52,937 bases of DNA from Desulfobacteraceae bacterium UBA5616. GTDB lineage: Bacteria > Desulfobacterota > Desulfobacteria > Desulfobacterales > UBA5616. This document shows positions 45,336 through 51,754 of this stretch, one piece after another. Under the pieces are notes generated by a model, which saw nothing but the letters and a program-made list of their open reading frames with translations, did not search any database and was not told where the DNA came from. Position numbers and translations under genes: made by a program. The stretch lies in the NCBI GenBank assembly GCA_002423615.1, contig DIKO01000029.1, positions 1 through 52,937 on the forward strand, given 5' to 3'. Each line of letters begins with the position of its first letter. Within the stretch, counting starts at the first letter, position 1.

Positions 45336-46178
45336 ATGGCCGAAGTGCTGATGTGCCGGCCCGAATATTACACGGTCAGCTATAAGATCAATCCCTGGAT
45401 GAGTCTTCGCAGAAAACCGGATAAGTCCCGGGCTGTCCAACAATGGACCGCCCTTTACAGGGCCTTGCAGAAGACAGGCATTACCGTACATCTGATCGAC
45501 CCGGTTCCGGAACTTCCGGACATGGTATTCACAGCCAATGCCGGACTTGTTTTTGACCACCTCTTTATCAGGTCGAATTTCCGTTATCCTCAGCGCCAAC
45601 GGGAATCCGCTTATTTCAGCGAATGGGCAAGATTCCACGGCATGGAATTAAGGCAGCTTCCGGAAGGGCATTATTTTGAAGGTGAAGGCGACGCGCTTTT
45701 TTTCGGGGAAGTCCTCATTGCAGGCTATCGGTTCCGCTCGGATATCAAATCCCATCTTTACCTGGGCAATATTATCAACCGCCAGGTCCTGTCCGTGGAG
45801 CTCGTGAACCCGGACTACTACCACCTGGATACCTGCTTTTGCCCCCTGGACCACACTTCCGCTCTTTATTATCCGGGAGCTTTTGACCTTTACGGCAGAA
45901 GAGTGCTTCAACGGGTTGTACCCCATTTAATTCCCGTTCCGGAGGAGGATGCCCGAAAATTTTGTTGCAACGCGGTGGTTCATGGGAAAAATATCATATT
46001 GAACATCTGCTCGGCATGGCTTGAAAAAATGCTTTTAGATCTTGACTTCATCCCAACCATCCTGAATTTTGATGAGTTCATAAAAGCCGGAGGCAGCAGC
46101 AAATGTATGGTTTTGTTTTTAAAAAAGCAGGAAAACATTGCGGATGAGTCGTCCATTGACATCACGGCCCTTTTATGA
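45336..46178 (+). CDS. argZ: ArgZ-type arginine dihydrolase (amidinotransferase fold)
   Basis: This 280-residue protein of the GME (guanidine-modifying) fold resembles the N-terminal half of cyanobacterial AgrE/ArgZ, which converts arginine to ornithine, CO2 and two ammonia. Motifs include LMCRPEYYTVSYKINPWM, LPDMVFTANAGL (acidic and Asn substrate residues), EGEGDALFFG, YHLDTCFCPL (His) and the nucleophile Cys in KAGGSSKCMVLFL near the end. I start at ATG 45336 with AAGGA at 45321-45325; ATG 45309 overlaps the upstream stop and has no ribosome site. In cyanobacteria this domain precedes the cyclodeaminase in one chain; here it is separate and downstream. An alternative is a dimethylargininase-like enzyme. 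Confidence 0.85.
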   Translation: MAEVLMCRPEYYTVSYKINPWMSLRRKPDKSRAVQQWTALYRALQKTGITVHLIDPVPELPDMVFTANAGLVFDHLFIRSNFRYPQRQRESAYFSEWARFHGMELRQLPEGHYFEGEGDALFFGEVLIAGYRFRSDIKSHLYLGNIINRQVLSVELVNPDYYHLDTCFCPLDHTSALYYPGAFDLYGRRVLQRVVPHLIPVPEEDARKFCCNAVVHGKNIILNICSAWLEKMLLDLDFIPTILNFDEFIKAGGSSKCMVLFLKKQENIADESSIDITALL

Positions 46179-46252
46179 TAGAAAAATTCTATCGGTAAGG
46201 CAGAATGGATGGATTTAATTGATATCATCTTTTAAATTAAACGGAGGCTGCC

Positions 46253-46582
46253 ATGGACAAAAAGGATCTTAAAACCCTGCTGGCAAGCTTAAGCATCGCC
46301 GGTCTGATCAGCATGGGCGGTATTACACTGCCCGGTGCCCATGCAGGGAGCGGGTGAGGTGCGGAACCCGGCGCAGGTGGTGCCGGACAACACAAAGAGG
46401 GCGTTGCAGGAAGCGGCTGAGGCGGTACCAAGGACAGCGCAGTTAGCGCTGAAGAAAAACCGGCCGTGGAACAGGAACTGACCGAAGAGCAGGCTGCGGA
46501 AGAAGCCAAAAAAGCCGAAGAGGCCAAAAAAAAGGCGGAAGAGAAACCTGCCGGGACCAGCGGCTGAGGCGGTCATAAATAA
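46253..46582 (+). CDS. sbtA: SbtA-type radical SAM-modified selenopeptide precursor with three in-frame UGA codons
   Basis: Read with TGA as Sec, this encodes 109 residues. It starts at ATG 46253 behind GGAGG (46243-46247). Residues 1-31 look like a signal or leader peptide (KDLKTLLASLSIAGLISMGG, ending PGAHA). Sec lies at 35 (TGA 46355-46357), 56 (46418-46420) and 105 (46565-46567), each inside Ser-Gly-Sec-Gly. A Glu/Lys/Ala-rich helical segment fills 65-98. The TAA stop is at 46580-46582. The family, called selenobiotic or thio(seleno)oxazole RiPP precursor, is known to pair with a radical SAM maturase, which follows here. A hairpin follows each TGA. The chemistry and secretion are inferred. 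Confidence 0.88.
46368..46386 (+). promoter_or_regulatory. SECIS-like hairpin 1 in sbtA
   Basis: CCGGCGC and GTGCCGG pair (7 bp with one G-T) around the 5-nt loop AGGTG, starting 10 nt after the TGA at 46355. The GGT in the loop is like that of the E. coli fdhF SECIS. Confidence 0.6.
46435..46451 (+). promoter_or_regulatory. SECIS-like hairpin 2 in sbtA
   Basis: CAGCGC and GCGCTG form a perfect 6-bp stem around the loop AGTTA, starting 14 nt after the TGA at 46418. Confidence 0.6.
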
Positions 46583-46599
46583 TCATGCTGGATGCATGA
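46583..46599 (+). promoter_or_regulatory. SECIS-like hairpin 3 beyond sbtA stop
   Basis: TCATGC and GCATGA form a perfect 6-bp stem around the loop TGGAT, starting 15 nt after the TGA at 46565. It lies wholly past the TAA stop, so it is not constrained by protein coding. Confidence 0.6.
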
Positions 46600-46627
46600 A
46601 AAACCTTTTTTTGTAGCCTGAAAATCC

Positions 46628-46659
46628 AAGGGGCCGGTCATCCGGCCCCTTTATTTTTT
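46628..46659 (+). terminator. Strong intrinsic terminator between sbtA and sbtM
   Basis: AAGGGGCCGG and CCGGCCCCTT form a perfect 10-bp stem with loop TCAT, followed by TATTTTTTA. It should stop most transcripts after sbtA, giving more precursor than maturase, a usual arrangement for modified peptides. Confidence 0.85.
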
Positions 46660-46679
46660 AGGACTTTCCTGGAGTTTTG

Positions 46680-48254
46680 ATGTCCATCTCACGTTTTTCG
46701 AAAGAATCCAAAGGCCGGTACCCGGTCTGTTTCGCCCTGTGCCCGGACCTTTTTACCGGTACTGATAAAGATTTTCCGTTGTCTGATGGATTGGCCCGGT
46801 ATCCCGAGGCTCTGGCCCGATATCCCTACCTGATCGATCTGGCAAGAATCGAAGAAGCAAAGTCGCGACTGGCGGCGGAACAGTCGTCCTTTCCGGAATC
46901 GGCCTCCATCCCGATGATCAACCCTCACCTGGATCTGTTGAAGGTGAAGTGGCGCTTCCTTCCCCGGATGCTGGCCGGCGAGGCGGTTGTGCCTGAACCC
47001 GGAGACGAGTATGTTCTCATACTGAAAAAGTCCGGGGCCGGCGTCCCTGAGGTGCGAAAGGCTTCCCCGCAGGACCTTCTGGCCCTCAAACTCGTTGCCG
47101 AACAAACCCACCCCCGGAAAGCAGCAGCCGACGGGAAGGTCTCTCTGGGCGCCATAGACAGGACCATTCTCCGGGCAAAACGCAGGGGTCTGATCATCGG
47201 AGCGGGCACCCGCATAAAACGTCCGGATGATTTTCCAAAGGGGGAGCAAATCGATCCGGATTTATTCCAGTCCCCGACATTTACCCTGCAGTGGCATATC
47301 ACCCAGGCCTGCGACCTGAATTGCCGGCATTGTTATGATCGGAGCGAACGGGACCCCATGCCCCTGGACCACGCCATCGGGGTTCTGGATGATCTTTACG
47401 ATTTTTGCCGCGACCACGGCGTTTTCGGCCAGGTTTCATTTTCCGGGGGCAACCCCCTGCTCTACCCTTATTTTGACCGCTTATACACGGAAGCCGCCGA
47501 GCGGGGATTCATGATCGCCATTCTCGGCAATCCCATGCCCAAAAACCGGATCGAAAACATGCTGGGAATTCAAAAGCCTGAATTCTATCAGGTCAGTCTT
47601 GAAGGGCTGATACAACACAATGATTTTATCCGGGGCAGGGGCCACTATGAACGAACCGTTGATTTTCTTAAGCTCCTGGGAGATATGGGCATCTACCGAA
47701 TGGTGATGCTCACCCTGACCGCGGGCAACCTGGACCAGGTCCTTGAACTCGCAGACGGGCTTCGGGGATTGACGGAATTATTCACCTTCAGCCGGCTGGC
47801 GACCGTAGGCCGGGGAGCGGACCTTTTGCCCGTGCCCGTTGATCTTTTCCCCGGTTTTCTCGATCAATACATGGAAGCAGCCCGATTAAACCCGGTCATG
47901 GGTTTCAAGGACAACCTTTTCAACCCGCTGCTCCGGAGGCACAACCTTCCCCTGTTCGGCGGCTGTGCCGGACACGGCTGCGGCGCGGCATTCAATTTTG
48001 TCTCCCTGCTTCCCGACGGCCAGGTGCATGCCTGCCGGAAATTCCCTTCCCTCATCGGCAACCTCTACACTGAAAAATTAAATACCCTTTATTACAGCCC
48101 GGCCGCGCATCGCTACCGGCAAGGGCCGGAAGCCTGCAAAGATTGTCCCGTCCGCCCCGCATGCGGGGGATGCCTCGCCGTCAGCTTCGGGTCCGGCCGG
48201 GATATTTTTAAGGAATCCGACCCCTACTGCCCGAGACAAGCCATGGGCCTTTAG
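46680..48254 (+). CDS. sbtM: SbtM-type radical SAM peptide maturase
   Basis: This 524-residue maturase has an N-terminal region of about 190 residues of unclear fold, perhaps peptide-recognising. The radical SAM core follows with CDLNCRHC (Cys211, Cys215, Cys218), SFSGGNPLLYP and VSLEGLIQHNDFIRGRG. The SPASM/twitch-type C terminus has CAGHGCGAAFNF, DGQVHACRKFPSLIGN, CKDCPVRPACGGC and a last DPYC, giving auxiliary Fe-S sites. The family pairs with SbtA precursors (thio(seleno)oxazole or selenobiotic systems); the reaction is thought to alter Cys/Sec residues, but its exact product is not known to me. ATG 46680 follows GGAG at 46671. It is separated from sbtA by a terminator and so is probably expressed by readthrough. 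Confidence 0.88.
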   Translation: MSISRFSKESKGRYPVCFALCPDLFTGTDKDFPLSDGLARYPEALARYPYLIDLARIEEAKSRLAAEQSSFPESASIPMINPHLDLLKVKWRFLPRMLAGEAVVPEPGDEYVLILKKSGAGVPEVRKASPQDLLALKLVAEQTHPRKAAADGKVSLGAIDRTILRAKRRGLIIGAGTRIKRPDDFPKGEQIDPDLFQSPTFTLQWHITQACDLNCRHCYDRSERDPMPLDHAIGVLDDLYDFCRDHGVFGQVSFSGGNPLLYPYFDRLYTEAAERGFMIAILGNPMPKNRIENMLGIQKPEFYQVSLEGLIQHNDFIRGRGHYERTVDFLKLLGDMGIYRMVMLTLTAGNLDQVLELADGLRGLTELFTFSRLATVGRGADLLPVPVDLFPGFLDQYMEAARLNPVMGFKDNLFNPLLRRHNLPLFGGCAGHGCGAAFNFVSLLPDGQVHACRKFPSLIGNLYTEKLNTLYYSPAAHRYRQGPEACKDCPVRPACGGCLAVSFGSGRDIFKESDPYCPRQAMGL

Positions 48255-48282
48255 AAACTGCAGGTTCGGCTGAGATCGGATG

Positions 48283-49836
48283 TCACCGTTTTTTCCCATA
48301 CGGAATGCCCAGCCTGCGCATGCGCCCCCGCAAGGTGCTGGGATTGATTCCGAGCATTTGGGCGGAGCCGTTTTTACCCTCCACCCGGCCACCCGTCCGG
48401 TTCAGGGCTTTCTGAATATGAGCCGCTATTACATCCTCCAGCGGCAAGACCGGTTCAGTTGAATTCCCGCCTGCTTCAGGATCCCCCATGGCCGGTCCCC
48501 CGAGGAGGTGGCTGAACCGCAGCAAACCATCGCTGCCTGTACTCTGATTCAGGATCAGCGCACGCTCGAGCAGATTTTCCAGCTCCCGCACATTGCCGGG
48601 CCACGGGTAAGCCTGGAGCTGCTCGAGGGCTCCCGGGGCCAGTGAAGGCGGGATGCGGATCTTCAATTTTTTGCCCTTGCGATCGAGAAAATACGCCACC
48701 AGAGCCGGGATGTCCTCCGTCCGCTGACGCAGCGGCGGTATCACGATGGGAAACAGATTGATCCTGAACCACAGATCACGGCGAAACCGGCCGGATTGCA
48801 CCATCTCCTCGAGATTGCGGTGGGTCGCGCTGATGATGCGCACGTCGACCGGAATGGATTCGGTCCCGCCGACCCTGTTGATTTCATGATGCTGCAGGAC
48901 CCTCAGCAACCGTACCTGGGCGGCCGACGGCAGTTCCCCCACCTCGTCCAGAAAAATGGTTCCGGTGTGGGCACGTTCGAAATGCCCCGGTTTTCTGGCC
49001 ACGGCCCCGGTAAAGGCGCCCTTCTCATGGCCGAACAGTTCGCTGTCGATGAGGGTGTCGGGAATGCCGCCGCAGTTGACCTTGATAAAGGGCCTGCCCT
49101 GACGCTGGGACGAGTCGTGGATGGCGTTGGCGATAATCTCCTTGCCGACGCCGGTTTCACCCATCAAGAGAACCGGGGTGTCCATGGGGGCCACCTGCCG
49201 CACCATCTGCATCACCTGCCGGAGCCCGAAATTGGCTCCGATGATCGCATCGCCCGTCAATTTCAGCATTTCCCGGTGAAGATAGCGGTTCTGATCCACC
49301 AGCATATCGTTCAGCCGCCTGATTTCCTCGTGTTGAAGGATGTTGGCGATCGCGGTGGCAAAGGGTTCATGCAGCAGAGAGATCAGGTGGGCGTGATGGT
49401 CCGTATACCGGTTTTTCCCTTTGACAAACAGCTGCAGGCTGCCGAGCCGTTTACGATCAACGTCCAGTTTCATTAAAAGCAGGGATACATCCGGAGGCCA
49501 CACCAGGGAAAGGATGGACTTTGCAGGTTCATCCGCCAGATCGATGTCGTTGATCGTCCTGACGCCCGAGCCCTCGCTCCACCGGGTTTTGATATAATCC
49601 CAGAATTCCATGGGAAAGGGAATGATTTCAGCCGTTTTACGATAATCGACAGGCCCGATCGAAGCCAGTGTTTTGCCGATGTTCAACTCCGGATCATACA
49701 AGGAAAAGGACAAACCGGAAACCGGAACATAGGGCTTCAGAAAGTCCAGGCACCGCTGCATGGAAGTTTCAATATCCAGGCTGCTGAAAAGGCTCCGGGT
49801 TGCCTGCCGGAAAAATTCATTTTCATTCAGGACCAT
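48283..49836 (-). CDS. Sigma-54-dependent activator with GAF domain (FhlA/NorR-like)
   Basis: This 517-residue enhancer-binding protein has an N-terminal GAF-like sensor (about residues 10-160), the AAA+ domain with Walker A GETGVGKEII, the sigma-54 contact loop ELFGHEKGAFTGA, Walker B GTIFLDEVGELP, R-finger region RVGGTE and PWPGNVREL, and a C-terminal Fis-type helix-turn-helix (AQMLGINPSTLRGRMRRLGI). I favour ATG 49836 with AAAAAGG 8 nt upstream; frames to 49863 or 49944 are possible. It is divergent from a predicted sigma-54 promoter at 50037 and so probably controls the genes from 50105 on. It converges with sbtM, 28 nt apart. Confidence 0.92.
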   Translation of the reverse strand: MVLNENEFFRQATRSLFSSLDIETSMQRCLDFLKPYVPVSGLSFSLYDPELNIGKTLASIGPVDYRKTAEIIPFPMEFWDYIKTRWSEGSGVRTINDIDLADEPAKSILSLVWPPDVSLLLMKLDVDRKRLGSLQLFVKGKNRYTDHHAHLISLLHEPFATAIANILQHEEIRRLNDMLVDQNRYLHREMLKLTGDAIIGANFGLRQVMQMVRQVAPMDTPVLLMGETGVGKEIIANAIHDSSQRQGRPFIKVNCGGIPDTLIDSELFGHEKGAFTGAVARKPGHFERAHTGTIFLDEVGELPSAAQVRLLRVLQHHEINRVGGTESIPVDVRIISATHRNLEEMVQSGRFRRDLWFRINLFPIVIPPLRQRTEDIPALVAYFLDRKGKKLKIRIPPSLAPGALEQLQAYPWPGNVRELENLLERALILNQSTGSDGLLRFSHLLGGPAMGDPEAGGNSTEPVLPLEDVIAAHIQKALNRTGGRVEGKNGSAQMLGINPSTLRGRMRRLGIPYGKKR

Positions 49837-49945
49837 GGTGTCAACCTTTTTAGGAGTTCCCATCCGCACGGACAGTTCTCCCGATATGCCGTATCCGGAA
49901 GACCCGTTAAAAATTAACCTGTCAAATTGAACAGTATCAATCATA

Positions 49946-49988
49946 TTTCTGTTAAATACACAAGCAGTTCTGCCGAATTCAACAGAAA
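49946..49988. promoter_or_regulatory. Inverted repeat, possible activator binding site
   Basis: TTTCTGTT (49946-49953) and AACAGAAA (49981-49988) form an 8-bp inverted repeat with a 27-nt centre, about 60-90 nt upstream of the sigma-54 promoter. That is a usual distance for enhancer sites. Confidence 0.45.
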
Positions 49989-50013
49989 AATGTTTTGTCG
50001 ATTTATAACATCT

Positions 50014-50028
50014 TGATATTCAATATCA
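50014..50028. promoter_or_regulatory. 15-nt perfect palindrome near sigma-54 promoter
   Basis: TGATATT-C-AATATCA reads the same on both strands and ends 9 nt before the -24 element. It could bind a regulator such as a repressor or IHF-like protein; this is not established. Confidence 0.45.
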
Positions 50029-50036
50029 TACATTTC

Positions 50037-50051
50037 TGGCACGATATTCGC
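50037..50051 (+). promoter_or_regulatory. Predicted sigma-54 promoter
   Basis: TGGCACGATATTCGC has the -24 GG and -12 GC separated by the required 10 nt, and matches TGGCACG-N4-TTGC except for one C in place of T. It lies 54 nt upstream of the gene at 50105 and faces away from the activator gene. Confidence 0.75.
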
Positions 50052-50104
50052 TTCTAATCCGGGACTACATTAATTCGGGAAACAGGTATCAACAAGAGGA
50101 AACC

Positions 50105-50452
50105 ATGGATCGAATTGAGACCATTCAGGTGAGACCCTTCAGGCCGTCGAACAGGGAGGAGGCTATTGCGGCCTTCGGCCGGCTGAGCCTGCCGGAACCC
50201 AGCGAAGGACTGAGGAGGGTCCTTCTGTTGCAGGACACCATCCTTGATCTTTGTATCGTTTTAAACTGGCGATCGGATGTTTTGACGGTCGAAAAAAGCC
50301 CTCTTGGGATCCAACTGGCTTCGGCCTTCGCCGAATTCGGGCGCATTGATCACACCGTCTGGTCCAATGCCCAAACAATTTATCATTCGTACGCAAATCC
50401 AGGCACACCGGAAACGCACCCCCCCTTCGCCAGGGGTGGAGAAATTAAATAA
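50105..50452 (+). CDS. Small protein of unknown function ahead of RND genes
   Basis: I do not recognise this 115-residue protein. It has no Cys-pair motif, signal peptide or membrane helix; the middle (about residues 30-75) has two hydrophobic stretches including LLLQDTILDLCIVLNW. The last 20 residues are Pro- and Gly-rich. AACAAGAGGAAACC precedes the ATG. As the first gene behind the sigma-54 promoter and 75 nt upstream of the RND membrane-fusion gene, it is likely co-expressed with the pump. Confidence 0.65.
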   Translation: MDRIETIQVRPFRPSNREEAIAAFGRLSLPEPSEGLRRVLLLQDTILDLCIVLNWRSDVLTVEKSPLGIQLASAFAEFGRIDHTVWSNAQTIYHSYANPGTPETHPPFARGGEIK

Positions 50453-50527
50453 AACAACTTTTCAGGTTTCGTCCCCGGCCCCCTGTCCATGGGAAGGGAA
50501 CGAAGTGTTTCATCATGGAGGATCAGC

Positions 50528-51742
50528 ATGTCCATCACCAACATTAAGCGCATTCAAATTGCCGCCGTCATCGTCATGTCGGCCGCAGGTCTGATGACGG
50601 CGGGTTGCCGGGGTCAGGGCAATGCGGCCCAAACGCAACAGAAGGCTGCCCCAACGGTGACTGTTGTCACCGTTGGGGCTCAGCGTGTCGAATTGACCAC
50701 CGAGCTGCCGGGGCGGACATCCGCCTATCAAGTCGCCGATATCCGGCCCCAGGTCAACGGCATCATCGAAAAATGCCTGTTCACGGAAGGTTCCGATGTC
50801 AAAGCTGGCCAACAGCTTTACCAGATCGATCAGGCCCCTTTTCAGGTCAAGTATGACTCGGCCAGGGCATCCCTCGGCAAAGCCAAAGCCAACCTGCCGT
50901 CCATCCGGCTGAGGGTTGACCGCTACCGTGAGCTGCTGTCCGACAATGCGGTCAGCCGGCAGGATTATGATGATGCCGCAGCCGCTCTGGAACAGGCAAA
51001 AGCGGAGATCGAATACTGGAAAACCGCGGTCGATGCGGCCCGCATCGACCTGGCGTATACCCGGGTCAGCGCGCCCTTTTCCGGACATATCGGCCGGAGT
51101 TATCTGAAAACCGGAACTCTGGTGACGGCCTATCAGGCACAACCGCTTGCGACCCTTCAACAGCTCGACCCCATCTATGTGGACGTGGTCCAGTCATCGG
51201 CGGAGCTGCTGCGTCTGAGACGCAATTTAGAGAACGGCCGTCTCAGTGCCGATGTTGAAAGCCGGAAAAAAGTCCGCATTTTCCTTGAAGACGGAACCAT
51301 GTATTCTCTCGAGGGCTCATTGCAGTTCGCCGATGTTACGGTGGACCCGACCACCGGGTCCTATTCTCTCCGAATCGTCGTCCCCAACCCCGACCATATC
51401 CTTTTACCGGGAATGTTTGTCCGGGCCGTTGTCAATGAGGGTATTGCGCCGCAGGCTATTCTGATTCCTCAACAGGGGGTGAGCCGCACCCCAAAGGGGG
51501 AACCCGTGGCATGGGTCGTCGACGAAACCAATACGGTTCAACAGCGTTTTCTGAAACTGGACCGCGCCATCGGCCACCAGTGGCTCATCGATTCCGGGCT
51601 GAAGGCCGGAGACCGGGTGATCGTCGAAGGCATGATGAATGTCCGGTCCGGTTCGACCGTCACGGCAGTTCCCCTGAACCAGGACACGGGGAAAGCACAG
51701 GCCGGCGCTCCATCGGATACCCTTGCAAAGCTGAACCCATAG
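50528..51742 (+). CDS. RND efflux periplasmic adaptor (membrane fusion protein)
   Basis: This 404-residue adaptor links an RND pump to an outer-membrane channel. It starts with a lipoprotein-type signal (AAVIVMSAAGLMTAGC, Cys near residue 28), then a lipoyl-like domain (VADIRPQVNGIIEKCLFTEGSDVKAGQQLYQID), a coiled-coil hairpin (about 100-155), the second lipoyl half (APFSGHIGRSYL) and beta-barrel domain (GTMYSLEGSLQFADVTVDPTTGSYSLRI, LLPGMFV). The family is AcrA/MexA. I start at ATG 50528 with GGAGG 8 nt upstream. The pump gene starts 12 nt after its stop. Confidence 0.92.
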   Translation: MSITNIKRIQIAAVIVMSAAGLMTAGCRGQGNAAQTQQKAAPTVTVVTVGAQRVELTTELPGRTSAYQVADIRPQVNGIIEKCLFTEGSDVKAGQQLYQIDQAPFQVKYDSARASLGKAKANLPSIRLRVDRYRELLSDNAVSRQDYDDAAAALEQAKAEIEYWKTAVDAARIDLAYTRVSAPFSGHIGRSYLKTGTLVTAYQAQPLATLQQLDPIYVDVVQSSAELLRLRRNLENGRLSADVESRKKVRIFLEDGTMYSLEGSLQFADVTVDPTTGSYSLRIVVPNPDHILLPGMFVRAVVNEGIAPQAILIPQQGVSRTPKGEPVAWVVDETNTVQQRFLKLDRAIGHQWLIDSGLKAGDRVIVEGMMNVRSGSTVTAVPLNQDTGKAQAGAPSDTLAKLNP

Positions 51743-51754
51743 AGGAGTTTCACC

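Noticed and set aside
46177..46193. AT-rich hairpin GATAGAA-AAA-TTCTATC at the argZ stop as terminator
   Set aside because: Only 7 weak base pairs and no T-run; it is unlikely to stop transcription before sbtA.
46253..46582. SbtA region as non-coding or a decayed gene
   Set aside because: A decayed gene would show mixed stops and shifts; here only TGAs occur, always in Ser-Gly-x-Gly, followed by hairpins and beside the matching maturase.
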